A stretch of DNA of 64,000 nucleotides. It comes from Holophagales bacterium. Lineage in GTDB: Bacteria > Acidobacteriota > Thermoanaerobaculia > Multivoradales > Multivoraceae. Below the pieces are notes generated by a model. The model was not told where the DNA came from. It saw nothing but the letters and a program-made list of their open reading frames with translations, and did not search any database. Below, piece by piece: positions 26,702 through 34,990 of the stretch. Numbering within the stretch: position 1 is the stretch's first letter; every line of letters starts with the position of its first letter. The position numbers were made by a program, and so were the translations under genes. The stretch spans positions 258,363 to 322,362 of the forward strand of contig VXZQ01000001.1 in NCBI GenBank assembly GCA_009845425.1. Reading direction: 5' to 3'.

Positions 26702-27340
26702 ATGCCTCGAATCACTCCTCTCAGCCTGCAGGGCCCGGCCGGCGCGCTCCAGGCCGAACTGCTCGAACCGGAGGCGACGCCCGCCTTCGTCGCAACCGTC
26801 GCGCACCCCCATCCGCTCTACGGCGGCGACATGGACAACCACGTCGTGACCTCCGCAGCGGACGCCGTCGTCGAACTCGGCGGCGCGGCGCTCCGCTTCA
26901 ACTTCCGCGGCACGCGCGGCAGTGAGGGACGCCACGACGAGGGGCGTGGCGAGATCGAAGACCTCCGAGCCTGCGAGCAGGAACTCCGGCGCCGCTTCCC
27001 GCGATTGCCGCGTGTCGGCGTCGGCTACTCCTTCGGCGCCGTCGTCACCATGGCGCGACTGCCCCAGGCGGAGGCAGCGCAGGATCCCCCAAGCGGGGTG
27101 CTACTCATCGCACCGCCGTTGACCCACTACGACTTCGACGCCGCCACCACAGCGACCGTGCCCGTCGCCGTGGTCCACGGCCAGCTCGACGCGTTCACAA
27201 CGGACGCGATGATCCGGCGGCTGCCCAAACGCTGGCCGTCACTTGGCGCCTGCCTGGAGGTCGCAGGCGCAGGCCACGACCTGTCTTCGCCGGAGCTGGG
27301 TCCGACCATCCGGCGAGCTCTTCAGGCACTGATCGGCTAG
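26702..27340 (+). CDS. Alpha/beta hydrolase (YfbB/dienelactone-type small hydrolase)
   Basis: 212-aa cytosolic hydrolase. The pattern HPHPLYGGDMDNHVV at 35-49, RFNFRGTRGSEG at 65-76, nucleophile elbow G108-Y-S110-F-G112, VVHGQLDAFT carrying the acid and AGAGHDLSS carrying the histidine define a well-spread uncharacterised bacterial family. All three catalytic residues are in place, in contrast with the hydrolase next to ileS. The ATG at 26702 lacks a strong ribosome site. It is followed by the VOC protein after 66 bases. Confidence 0.82.
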   Translation: MPRITPLSLQGPAGALQAELLEPEATPAFVATVAHPHPLYGGDMDNHVVTSAADAVVELGGAALRFNFRGTRGSEGRHDEGRGEIEDLRACEQELRRRFPRLPRVGVGYSFGAVVTMARLPQAEAAQDPPSGVLLIAPPLTHYDFDAATTATVPVAVVHGQLDAFTTDAMIRRLPKRWPSLGACLEVAGAGHDLSSPELGPTIRRALQALIG

Positions 27341-27406
27341 GCAAGTCGACACCGCTACTGCATTAGGATCGACCGGAACCCGAACCGGCAGCCCGCGAGA
27401 GTCCTG

Positions 27407-27754
27407 ATGCCAACGCACCACACGATCGACTACATCGAGTTCAACGTCCGCCATCTTGAGGAGGCCAAGCGTTTCTACGCCGACGCCTTCGGCTGGGAGT
27501 TCAACGACTACGCGCCCACCTACGCCGGGATCAAAGGCGGCTCCGGTGAAGTCGGCGGACTCGCCCAGACCGACGAGGTCAAGCACGGGGGACCGCTGGT
27601 GGTTCTCTACTCGGACGATCTCGAAGCCAGCGTGGAGGCGGTGCACATGGCGGGTGGCCACATCGTGCAGGAGATCTTCGAGTTCCCCGGCGGACGCCGC
27701 TTCCACTTCACCGATCCCAGCGGCAACGAGCTCGCGGTCTGGGGAACGGCCTGA
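27407..27754 (+). CDS. VOC-superfamily (glyoxalase/bleomycin-resistance fold) protein
   Basis: 115 aa, one vicinal-oxygen-chelate domain. IDYIEFNVRHLEEAKRFYADAFGW is the standard first beta-alpha unit, and RRFHFTDPSGNELAVW the last. The histidine and terminal glutamate positions that bind metal in glyoxalases appear present (H5/H6 region and E in GNELAVW). Members of this subgroup are annotated only as VOC family proteins. It ends 46 bases before the tail of the low-GC DJ-1-like gene. Confidence 0.82.
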   Translation: MPTHHTIDYIEFNVRHLEEAKRFYADAFGWEFNDYAPTYAGIKGGSGEVGGLAQTDEVKHGGPLVVLYSDDLEASVEAVHMAGGHIVQEIFEFPGGRRFHFTDPSGNELAVWGTA

Positions 27755-27800
27755 CCGGCGCGAAGAGCCGGGGCTGGGCTAGCGCGCCGACACGCCGGAA

Positions 27801-28367
27801 TCACCTTTCTTCGCTGTAGACCGCGAAGTACCGCTCCTCGTCAAACGGCGTGTCGCCCTTGACCAGCTTCAAGTACTCGCGGGAAAAAGTGAGCGCCGCC
27901 AGGCCGGATGCGGTCACCAGGTTTCGGTGGGAGACCGCGGATGAGGAGCTTACGTAGTGTTGGCTCCCCGGATAGTCGCCGGCGTGTTCTCGCAGAAACT
28001 CGAAACCGTTACTTGTGTGTTCGCGATCTTCGAACAACCCGATTCGTGCCGCGAAGGCCGTTGCCGCACACACTACGCCGATTGGGCAACCAATCTCGAA
28101 AGCACGGGTGAGCGTGTCGCCCGTTGACTTGCAATCGAAACCAAGCCAGTCGTCGCTCCCGATCAACAGGTAGCCGGCCTCTGGTGACGGCTCGATGGAA
28201 GCGAACCCTACGTGGGGCGTAGCGCGTATCCCGCCGATCGAAGTTACAGGGCTCCCGTCTGGCGAAGCGATGACGATTCGACAACCCAGATTGCGACGGA
28301 GCCCCGCAAGGACATACCCGCATTCCCAATCTGCCCATCCGTCTTGCGAACAGGTGTAGATCCTCAT
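27801..28367 (-). CDS. DJ-1/PfpI-family protein
   Basis: 188-aa flavodoxin-like protein of the DJ-1/PfpI superfamily. The nucleophile is C100 in PIGVVCAATAFAARIGLFEDREHTSNG, and E16 in ADWECGYVLAGL is placed like the acid partner in DJ-1. Functions in the family range from glyoxalase and chaperone to amidotransferase-like; nothing here chooses between them. Hand counts of sampled lines give about 60% GC against high-60s nearby, and third positions are less GC-biased, so acquisition by transfer is possible. I chose the ATG at 28367; an ATG 27 bases upstream is the alternative. It diverges from the unknown gene at 28624. Confidence 0.75.
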   Translation of the reverse strand: MRIYTCSQDGWADWECGYVLAGLRRNLGCRIVIASPDGSPVTSIGGIRATPHVGFASIEPSPEAGYLLIGSDDWLGFDCKSTGDTLTRAFEIGCPIGVVCAATAFAARIGLFEDREHTSNGFEFLREHAGDYPGSQHYVSSSSAVSHRNLVTASGLAALTFSREYLKLVKGDTPFDEERYFAVYSEER

Positions 28368-28412
28368 GAAGTCGTGATCTCGCCGCCGGCACATCGCCCG
28401 TGATCGCGGGTC

Positions 28413-28575
28413 GCGAGAGTCTACTCTCGCTGAGCCGTGGGCGGGCCTAGTCAGCCCGCGCACTCCGACAGACGGCACCAGCCGACGAACCCCGTCTAGG
28501 TCCGCGCTTGGTCTTGTCCTCAGCCTCCGCGACCCGCCGAAGTGCCATCTGCACGATGCCGGCGTACGGCCGGCA
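28413..28575. repeat. Three hairpins in a 256-base divergent gap
   Basis: Perfect stem-loops at 28413-28430 (8-bp GCGAGAGT/ACTCTCGC, 2-base loop), 28441-28459 (6-bp GCGGGC/GCCCGC, 7-base loop) and 28557-28575 (7-bp TGCCGGC/GCCGGCA, 5-base loop). The middle one resembles the first hairpin at 25803 (both GCGGGyC...CCCGC). The gap separates the DJ-1-like gene from the unknown gene and must hold their promoters; I see no convincing -10/-35 pair. Confidence 0.5.
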
Positions 28576-28623
28576 ACCTTACGCCTAGACGGTTCTTCGG
28601 GGTTGTGCGAACCTTGCTCCGCC

Positions 28624-29382
28624 ATGAGTAAGGCACTCTCCGATAAGGCACCGATCCCGCCTCCGCGAGTCAAACTCTCGGCCATCCCGGGAGAAGAACT
28701 CGGCGTCCTCGGCCGAAACATCGGGGGCCTTCCAAAGCGTGGCGACGAACTGAGGTTTGTCGTGGCGAGTCCAGAGGGTTTCTGCTCACTACCGTGGGGA
28801 ATCAAGGTCAAGGGAGACGGAGACGTCTACATCTTCCCGCGAGATGGGAGGAAGGGATACCACGTCAGCTTGCACGCGTCCGGTACTAGCCATGTCCGTG
28901 TCGATCAGGAGGGGCGTCGGGCAGCGGAGTGGACCTCTAGCATGAACCAGCCGGCTTTCCACATCCTCTTTGCGTCGTGGGGGATCTCGCACAGTCCGCA
29001 CAAGGACCTGAAGAACGAGATCGTTCTGGAGTCGGGAGGAGGCAGCGTCGCGGTCACCATAGTCAAGGCGGACGCCGATCCGCTGCGATTGCCCTACAAG
29101 GTCACTCCCATCGGCTGTTTGACTTCGGAGAATCGCGAGTGGAGGGTTGAGGAGCATGTTTGGATCGTCGCGTACCGGATCAAGGATCCCATCGACCGAG
29201 AGGAGATGGCGCGGTGGGTAGGTGCTGGCTACGGCGGACGCTTCCAAGCCGAGGATCATCCTGATCTAAGGGAAGGCATGATCTTCAACGACGAAGTCGG
29301 CGGTGTCGTGGACGACGGTGCCCGTTTCGTTCTTCCGTTTCAGACGGAGTTGTCTCGCGGGCAGTCGCCCAATCGGATCTGA
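28624..29382 (+). CDS. Unrecognised 252-aa protein in a lower-GC segment
   Basis: I do not recognise a family. The protein is soluble, with no signal peptide or membrane segment and mixed beta-rich composition. Notable strings are IPGEELGVLGRNIGGLPKRG near the N-terminus, GDVYIFPRDGRKGYHVSLHAS, HILFASWGISHSPHKDLKNE and a C-terminal acidic EDHPDLREGMIFNDEVGG. I prefer the ATG at 28624 over an in-frame TTG seven codons earlier; neither has a good ribosome site. GC and codon choice are lower than the neighbours (one sampled line is 55%), like the divergent DJ-1-like gene, so both may have arrived together. It is a real gene by length and absence of shadow features, but its function is unknown. 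Confidence 0.6.
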   Translation: MSKALSDKAPIPPPRVKLSAIPGEELGVLGRNIGGLPKRGDELRFVVASPEGFCSLPWGIKVKGDGDVYIFPRDGRKGYHVSLHASGTSHVRVDQEGRRAAEWTSSMNQPAFHILFASWGISHSPHKDLKNEIVLESGGGSVAVTIVKADADPLRLPYKVTPIGCLTSENREWRVEEHVWIVAYRIKDPIDREEMARWVGAGYGGRFQAEDHPDLREGMIFNDEVGGVVDDGARFVLPFQTELSRGQSPNRI

Positions 29383-29466
29383 CAGAGGCCTTAGGTGGGG
29401 CCGGGCTGAACGGGGGCGAGATGCGTCCGCTGGGAGCCTCCCCCACGACCTCCGGTCAGGCGGGTG

Positions 29467-30060
29467 CTAGCTAGCGCGGACTTCGTCCGTCTCGCTCGAC
29501 GAGTTGAAACAACGCCGGCACCGCGCCTCGTAGGTCTCCACGTCCCCGACCAGGACCTGTTGATCACCGCCAGCGATCCGCAGCGAGTACTGCGCGGCGG
29601 CGCCGCAGCGCACACAGACCGCGTGCATCTTGTCGACGTACTCCGCGATCGCCATGAGTTCCGGGATCGGCCCGAACGGTCGCCGCCGGAAGTCCAGGTC
29701 GAGACCGGCCACGATCACCCGCACGCCCAGGTCGGCGAGTTCCGTCACCAGGTCGACCAGGCCCCTGTCGAAGAACTGGGCCTCGTCGATGCCGACGACT
29801 TCCACGCCAAGCATCAGCTTCTCGCGCATCTCGGCACTGGAGGCCACGGTCTCCGCCGACAGGCTGCGGTTGTCCCGGGTGCGCAGCACGTCCCCCTCGC
29901 CGCCCCGCGTGTCGGTGGCGATGCGGAAGACCTGGACGCGTTGGCGAGCGATCAGCGCGCGGCGGAGCCGGCGCAGCAACTCCTCGCTCTTGCCGGAGAA
30001 CATGCCGCCGCTGATGACCTCGATGCAGCCGCCGTCGCCCCGGCCCTGCTCCCGGATCAC
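29467..30060 (-). CDS. tdk: Thymidine kinase
   Basis: Type II thymidine kinase for nucleoside salvage, 197 aa. The P-loop is GGMFSGKS at 18-25, the catalytic glutamate E93 is in GIDEAQFF, and the lasso zinc site has C149-x2-C152 and C181-x2-C184. The C-terminal ETYEARCRRC is typical. The GTG at 30060 is chosen: a GGGAGAAGG ribosome site lies just upstream, and the protein would then start like other Tdk proteins. The frame is open further into the divergent ErpA-like gene but is not coding there. Confidence 0.93.
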   Translation of the reverse strand: MIREQGRGDGGCIEVISGGMFSGKSEELLRRLRRALIARQRVQVFRIATDTRGGEGDVLRTRDNRSLSAETVASSAEMREKLMLGVEVVGIDEAQFFDRGLVDLVTELADLGVRVIVAGLDLDFRRRPFGPIPELMAIAEYVDKMHAVCVRCGAAAQYSLRIAGGDQQVLVGDVETYEARCRRCFNSSSETDEVRAS

Positions 30061-30186
30061 GGGCCTTCTCCCGTCGCGTCGCGGCTGCCCGCGGCGGGCC
30101 GCATCGAACCCTCCAACGTCCCGGTCAGCACGCCTCGATGATACTCTCGGGCAACGAGGCGCCCCATCGCGCGCCTCCCCGAACCG

Positions 30187-30576
30187 ATGCCTGAGATCGA
30201 CTTTCCGACCCCACCGGCACCGACGCCCGCACCCGCGCAGGCGCCGGAGACCCTGCACGTCACCGCCAAGGCGGTGCGGATGATCAAGCTCACCCGCGAG
30301 GACGAGGGCCTGTCCGCGGAACACGGGCTGCGGGTAGCGGTCCGCGGCGGCGGCTGCAGCGGTTTCGAGTACGCGCTCGACTTCGAGAAGGACCGCCGCG
30401 AGACGGACGAGGTCTTCGACTACGAAGGGCTGCGCGTCTACGTCGACCCGATCAGCGCCCGCTACCTCAAGGGCACGACGATCGACTACCAGCTCGGCGT
30501 CGCCGGCACCGGCTTCAAGTTCTCGAACCCGAAGGCCGTCGGCACCTGCGGCTGCGGGTCGTCGTTCGCGGTTTAG
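30187..30576 (+). CDS. A-type iron-sulfur carrier, ErpA/IscA family
   Basis: 129 aa. Ligand cysteines C57 (RGGGCSGFEY), C121 and C123 (GTCGCGSSF) are all present. The N-terminal 22 residues form a proline/alanine-rich extension (PTPPAPTPAPAQAP) not typical of the family. It inserts Fe-S clusters into target proteins; the close C121-x-C123 pair is standard. YgfZ, another Fe-S helper, is 1.5 kb downstream. Convergent with the MoaD-MoaE gene, 24 bases apart. Confidence 0.92.
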   Translation: MPEIDFPTPPAPTPAPAQAPETLHVTAKAVRMIKLTREDEGLSAEHGLRVAVRGGGCSGFEYALDFEKDRRETDEVFDYEGLRVYVDPISARYLKGTTIDYQLGVAGTGFKFSNPKAVGTCGCGSSFAV

Positions 30577-30600
30577 CGACGACGCGGCGGAGATACGCCG

Positions 30601-31290
30601 CTACCCCAGCGGTTCTTCTTCCCGCCATGCCGACTTGCCGTCGGCGTAGTGCTCCCGCTTCCAGATGGGGACCTCGGCCTTGAGCCGTTCGAGAGCGAGT
30701 CGGTTCGTCTCGTAGGCCTGACGGCGGTGGGCGGATGCCGTGGCGATGACCACGCTCGCCTCGCCTACTTCGAGTGTGCCCAAGCCGTGGACGACTTCGA
30801 CGCGGGTTCCGGGTTCGGCCGCCTCGAGCTCGTTCACGATCCGTTGGAGGCGCTTCTCCGCCATCGCCGGGTAAGCGGAGTAGGTAATGCGCTCCACGGG
30901 GCGGCCGCCGAAGGAGTTGCGGACGTTGCCGACGAACACGACGACGGCTCCCTTGCCGGCGTCTTCTACGCGGGCACGGACAGAGGACACCGCGTCCGCG
31001 TCGACGGCGCCATCGCGCAGCCGGCCAACTCCGGCGCCGCACGAACCGCCGGACACCGGCGGCAGGAGGGCCACTTCGGCGCCGTCATGCAGAGGCGTCG
31101 TCCGATCCCCGGCGACTTCCCCGTCGACGGCCACCGCCAGCCGCGGCCAAAGGGCTTCCAGACCCGGATATGCCGCCGTCAGGCGCTCGACCAGGTCGGC
31201 GACCGTGCTGCCGTCCGGGAGGTCGTGTTCAGTCTCGGCGCTGCCTACAGCGTCCAGCGCGGTGGCGAAGCTCAGCACCCGTACGATCAA
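30601..31290 (-). CDS. MoaD-MoaE fusion, molybdopterin synthase
   Basis: One 229-aa polypeptide holds both molybdopterin synthase subunits. Residues 1-82 are the MoaD ubiquitin-like sulfur carrier ending LLPPVSGG, with the diglycine G81-G82 that must become a C-terminal thiocarboxylate. Residues about 95-229 are MoaE, with VFVGNVRNSFGG, HGLGTLEVGEASV, the AHRRQAYE helix and the catalytic PIWKREHY. Mycobacterial MoaX has the same order and needs cleavage after the diglycine, so the same is expected here. I take the TTG at 31290; a GTG four codons later is possible. It could supply the Mo-enzyme at 36.1 kb. Confidence 0.92.
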   Translation of the reverse strand: MIVRVLSFATALDAVGSAETEHDLPDGSTVADLVERLTAAYPGLEALWPRLAVAVDGEVAGDRTTPLHDGAEVALLPPVSGGSCGAGVGRLRDGAVDADAVSSVRARVEDAGKGAVVVFVGNVRNSFGGRPVERITYSAYPAMAEKRLQRIVNELEAAEPGTRVEVVHGLGTLEVGEASVVIATASAHRRQAYETNRLALERLKAEVPIWKREHYADGKSAWREEEPLG

Positions 31291-31350
31291 GATGGGAAAG
31301 GCTAGCAGGGCGGATAGTCTCCGCGCCTACGCTGGAACACCCCCTACGCG

Positions 31351-32055
31351 ATGCGGCTCCTGCTCTTCGACATCGACGGCACCCTGGTTCGGTGCGGCCC
31401 TCAGATCGGGCCCATCTTCATGGGCGCGCTCAAGCGCACGTTCGGCCAAACGGGCAACGTCCGCGCCTACGACTTCGGCGGCAGGACGGACACGGAGGCG
31501 GTCATCGACCTGATGACCGAGGCCGGCCTGCCGCGCGACGAGGTCGAAGGGCGCCTGGGCGAGGTGCGCTCCCACTACAGCGACCTGCTCGAGCGGCTTG
31601 ACCCGGACCAGATGAGGCTCCTGCCCGGCGTCGTCGAGCTGCTCGAGGAACTGGCCGCCGCGGAGGACACCTGCGTCGCACTGCTCACCGGCAACTGGGA
31701 GATCGGCGCCCGGGCCAAGCTCGAGCCCTTCGGCTTGAACCGCTTCTTCGACTTCGGCGCGTTCGGCGAAGACGGCGTCCGGCGCAACGAACTCGTGCCG
31801 GTGGCGGTCGAGCGGGCCGCAAAGCGCATCGGCGCCGCACCGGAGCCGAGCAACGTCGTCATCATCGGCGACACGGTCCGCGACATCGCCTGCGGCGACG
31901 CACATGGCGTCCCGGTGCTGGCCGTGGCAACCGGCTTCACGCCCGACCACCGACTGGAAGAAGCGGGCGCGCGCTGGGTCGTGCCGGACCTCCGCCACGC
32001 CTCGGTGCGGGAGATTCTCCTCGACGGGCACGGCCGCGCGCGGCGGACGCCATGA
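31351..32055 (+). CDS. HAD-family hydrolase, phosphoglycolate phosphatase-like
   Basis: 234-aa haloacid-dehalogenase phosphatase. The first motif is LLFDIDGTL with the nucleophilic aspartate, motif II lies in VALLTGNWE, and the acidic motif IV is VIIGDTVRDIACG. A helical cap sits between motifs I and II, as in phosphoglycolate phosphatases and beta-phosphoglucomutases. Its substrate is not predictable. The last codon overlaps the ygfZ start (ATGA), so the two are coupled. Confidence 0.85.
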   Translation: MRLLLFDIDGTLVRCGPQIGPIFMGALKRTFGQTGNVRAYDFGGRTDTEAVIDLMTEAGLPRDEVEGRLGEVRSHYSDLLERLDPDQMRLLPGVVELLEELAAAEDTCVALLTGNWEIGARAKLEPFGLNRFFDFGAFGEDGVRRNELVPVAVERAAKRIGAAPEPSNVVIIGDTVRDIACGDAHGVPVLAVATGFTPDHRLEEAGARWVVPDLRHASVREILLDGHGRARRTP

Positions 32056-33026
32056 GCTTCGAACGCGACGTCGAACTGCTCACCACCGAAGCCGCCCTGT
32101 GCGAGCCCGTCCCGGCTTCCCGGCTGGAACTCATGGGTCCCGACCGCGAGCGGTTCTTCGGCGGCATGGTGACCGCGGCCATCGAAGGCCTCGAACCCGG
32201 CACCGGCCGCTTCGGCTTCATCACCGACGTCCGCGGCCGCATTCTCGCCAGCGCCGCCGTGCTGACACTCGATTACCGTCTGTGGCTGGAGATCCCGAAG
32301 GGCCGGGGCAGGACGATCATCGAGCACCTGGAGAAGTACATCGTCACCGACCAGGTCGAGATCCTGCCGCTCGGCGACATGGCTTCGGTGAGGATCGGCG
32401 GGCCGAAGAGCGCCGAGGCCCTGGCCGATCTCGGCGCCTCAGCAGTCCGCGACCTGACCGAGCCCTGGAGCCACACCCAGGTCGAGATCCTCGACTACCA
32501 GGCCCGCCTGGTCCGCGAAGGCCACAGCCCAGTGCCTGCCTTCTCTCTCTGGCAATCCTCCGCGATCGCACCCCTGATGGCCGACGACCTGGCCGAAGCG
32601 GGCCTGCAGAGAGTCGGCCGCGAAGCGACCGAGGCCCTCCGCATCGAACACGGCCATCCGCTCTGGGGCGTCGACTACGACGACGCCAACCTGCCCCAGG
32701 AGACCGGCATCGAAGACGCCGTCGACTTTGAGAAAGGCTGCTACCTCGGCCAGGAGATCGTCGCCCGCATCCACTACCGCGGCCAGCCCGCCCGGCGAAT
32801 GTGCCGTCTCACCTTCGAGCCCGGGCACAGCCCGTCCGCCGGAGCGGAGATCGAGTTCGACGGCCGAACCGCCGGTACGGTCACCAGCGTCTCCCCATCG
32901 CCGCGCGACGACGCCGCCATCGGCCTCGCGCTGCTGCCGCGACGCGCTGCCGAGGCCCTGCCCGGCGCGAGGGTACAGGTCGACGGCCGGAACGTCTCGT
33001 TCGAACCGCTGGCCCCTGAAACCTAG
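32052..33026 (+). CDS. ygfZ: YgfZ/CAF17-like folate-dependent Fe-S assembly protein
   Basis: 324 aa, aminomethyltransferase (GcvT) fold. The family signature K228-G-C230-YLGQE is intact, with the cysteine that is essential for YgfZ function. YgfZ proteins use tetrahydrofolate to help Fe-S enzymes such as MiaB. The neighbouring A-type carrier gene fits that role. The ATG at 32052 overlaps the HAD gene stop. Convergent with the CysO-MoeZ gene, 10 bases apart. Confidence 0.9.
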   Translation: MSFERDVELLTTEAALCEPVPASRLELMGPDRERFFGGMVTAAIEGLEPGTGRFGFITDVRGRILASAAVLTLDYRLWLEIPKGRGRTIIEHLEKYIVTDQVEILPLGDMASVRIGGPKSAEALADLGASAVRDLTEPWSHTQVEILDYQARLVREGHSPVPAFSLWQSSAIAPLMADDLAEAGLQRVGREATEALRIEHGHPLWGVDYDDANLPQETGIEDAVDFEKGCYLGQEIVARIHYRGQPARRMCRLTFEPGHSPSAGAEIEFDGRTAGTVTSVSPSPRDDAAIGLALLPRRAAEALPGARVQVDGRNVSFEPLAPET

Positions 33027-33036
33027 GCCGAGCCGC

Positions 33037-34488
33037 TCAATACCGCGGCAACGACGGATCCACCTCCACCGCCCACGCATCGATCCCGCCGGCCAGGTTG
33101 TAAGCCTGCGGGAAACCGTTGTCGCGGAGGATGTTCGTCGCCCGCGTCGACCGCGGGCCGTGGTGGCAGTGGACGACCCAGAGCTTCGAAGGATCGAGCT
33201 CGGCCAACCGGCCCTCGAGTTCGGCAACCGGGATCAGGGTCGAGCCGTCGATGCGGCAGATGGCGTACTCCTGCGGCCCGCGAACGTCGAGGATGCTGAA
33301 GTCGCGGCCGTCGTTCATCCAGGACTGGACCTGGGTCGGAGTGACGTCGATCATGTCGTCGAGGGCCGGCTCCTCGGCGACGGCGGGGACGCCGCAGAAC
33401 TGCTCGTAGTCGATCAGCTCGGTCTGGGTCGGATTCTCGGAGCAGACGGGGCAGTCCGGGTTCTTGCGCAGCTTCAGCTCGCGGAAAGACATGCGCAGCG
33501 CATCGAACAGGACCAGCCGGCCGATCAGCGGATCGCCCTGGCCGATGATCAGCTTGATCACTTCGTTCGCCTGCAGGCTGCCGATGATGCCGGGGAGCAC
33601 GCCGAGGACCCCGCCCTCGGCGCATGAAGGGACGAGTCCCGGCGGCGGCGGCTCGGCGAACAGGCAGCGGTAGCACGGGCCCCTGGCCCCCCAGAACACG
33701 GAGACCTGGCCCTCGAAGCGGAAGATGGAGCCGTAGACGTTCGGCTTGCCGAGCAGGACGCAGGCGTCGTTGACGAGGTAGCGGGTCGGGAAGTTGTCCG
33801 TGCCGTCGACGATCAGGTCGTAGTCCTCGAAGATCTCGAGCGCGTTGCTCGAGTTCAGCAGCACCGGATGCGGCGTGAGTTCGATGTGCGGGTTCACCTC
33901 GCGTAGCCGCTCGACCGCGGCGTCGATCTTGGGACGGCCGACGTCCGCGTTGCTGTAGAGCAACTGGCGGTGCAGGTTCGACTCGTCGACGACGTCGAAG
34001 TCGACCAGGCCGAGGCGGCCGACGCCGGCCGCGGCGAGGTACATGCCAAGCGGCGAGCCGAGGCCGCCGGTGCCGATCATCAGCACCTTGGCGGCCTTGA
34101 GCTTCAACTGCCCCTCGGAGCCGACCTCGGGCATGATGAGGTGGCGGCTGTAGCGGAGGATCTCCTCCGGGCTCAGCTCCTCGGTGGTCGCCGGAGCCGA
34201 CAGTTCCGCCACCGTGCCGCCGGCGATGGACGGGATGATGGCCAGCGTCGCGTCGCCGTTGATCGGCGTGGCCTCGCGCTCCAGGTAGCGCACGTCCTCG
34301 TCGTCGAGGAACAGGTTGACGAACGTTCGCAGCTTGCCGTCGTCACCGAACAGGTGCGGCCGCAGCCCCTCGTACCGGGTGACGAGCTGCTCCATCGCTT
34401 CGCCGACCGTGGCGGCGGCCACCGCCACCTCGGACTGTTCGTCGGCGAAGCCCCGCAGGGGCGTGGGGATCTGTATGAGTACGGTCAT
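33037..34488 (-). CDS. CysO/MoaD-MoeZ-rhodanese triple fusion
   Basis: 483 aa with three parts. Residues 1-91 are a ubiquitin-like sulfur carrier (CysO/MoaD type) ending SIAGG (G90-G91). Residues about 105-375 are an E1-like adenylyltransferase (ThiF/MoeB/MoeZ) with the nucleotide loop GTGGLGSPLG, DNLHR-like ESNLHRQLL, DGTDNFPTRYLVND, the cysteine in PSCAEGGVLG, and zinc pairs CYRC and CPVC. Residues about 385-483 are a rhodanese domain with active-site C441 in HCHHGPRS. In mycobacteria MoeZ charges CysO with sulfur; here carrier and activating enzyme are one chain. It is the last gene of the cysM-JAMM-fusion operon. The carrier's diglycine is internal and must be freed by cleavage, possibly by the JAMM protease. 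Confidence 0.92.
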   Translation of the reverse strand: MTVLIQIPTPLRGFADEQSEVAVAAATVGEAMEQLVTRYEGLRPHLFGDDGKLRTFVNLFLDDEDVRYLEREATPINGDATLAIIPSIAGGTVAELSAPATTEELSPEEILRYSRHLIMPEVGSEGQLKLKAAKVLMIGTGGLGSPLGMYLAAAGVGRLGLVDFDVVDESNLHRQLLYSNADVGRPKIDAAVERLREVNPHIELTPHPVLLNSSNALEIFEDYDLIVDGTDNFPTRYLVNDACVLLGKPNVYGSIFRFEGQVSVFWGARGPCYRCLFAEPPPPGLVPSCAEGGVLGVLPGIIGSLQANEVIKLIIGQGDPLIGRLVLFDALRMSFRELKLRKNPDCPVCSENPTQTELIDYEQFCGVPAVAEEPALDDMIDVTPTQVQSWMNDGRDFSILDVRGPQEYAICRIDGSTLIPVAELEGRLAELDPSKLWVVHCHHGPRSTRATNILRDNGFPQAYNLAGGIDAWAVEVDPSLPRY

Positions 34489-34524
34489 CGTCGGTCTCCA
34501 CAGGACTCTTCGGTCTATACGTGT

Positions 34525-34983
34525 TCAGGTCGGGCGCGGTTCAGGTGTGCGGATCGGTTCCTCGTCGAAGCGGGAACGGTCGTTGCTGAGCCGCCAACTC
34601 CGCTCGTCCCTGGCGCGGCCCTCGCGCACCGAGACGATCAGGTAACTGTAGCCCGGCCAGGCGTGGTCCCGGTCGAAGTCGCTGGGCCGCGACGGGTGGT
34701 CCGGATGCGAGTGGTAGTAGCCGACCACGTCGAGGCCTTCCGCGCGCGCCTCCCGCTCGGTGCGCAGGATGACTTCGGGCGGGATCAGGTAGCGGTTGTG
34801 CCGGTTCTCGTCCTCACGTTCGTTCTCGGCGCCGACCAGCCGCACGACCCGGGCGAGAGCCGCGCCGTTCCCGGCGGCAGTCCGCTCGATGCTGCCCACC
34901 AGGATGCCGCAGCACTCCTCCGGGTACGTCGCCTCGCCGTGGGCGCGGATGCGGGCCAGATCGGCTGGGGACAGTTCGATCAT
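34525..34983 (-). CDS. mec: JAMM-family metalloprotease, Mec-like
   Basis: 152 aa, M67 (Mov34/JAMM) protease. The full motif is visible: E23 in YPEECCGILVG, H91-S-H93 in GYYHSHPDHP, then S101 and D104 (HxH-x7-SxxD). Actinobacterial Mec releases cysteine from the CysO-cysteine adduct. It lies between cysM and the CysO-MoeZ fusion gene, the same set of activities as the mycobacterial mec-cysO-cysM locus. The C-terminal 20 residues are polar and lie outside the core domain. Confidence 0.9.
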   Translation of the reverse strand: MIELSPADLARIRAHGEATYPEECCGILVGSIERTAAGNGAALARVVRLVGAENEREDENRHNRYLIPPEVILRTEREARAEGLDVVGYYHSHPDHPSRPSDFDRDHAWPGYSYLIVSVREGRARDERSWRLSNDRSRFDEEPIRTPEPRPT

Positions 34984-34990
34984 CGGCGGC

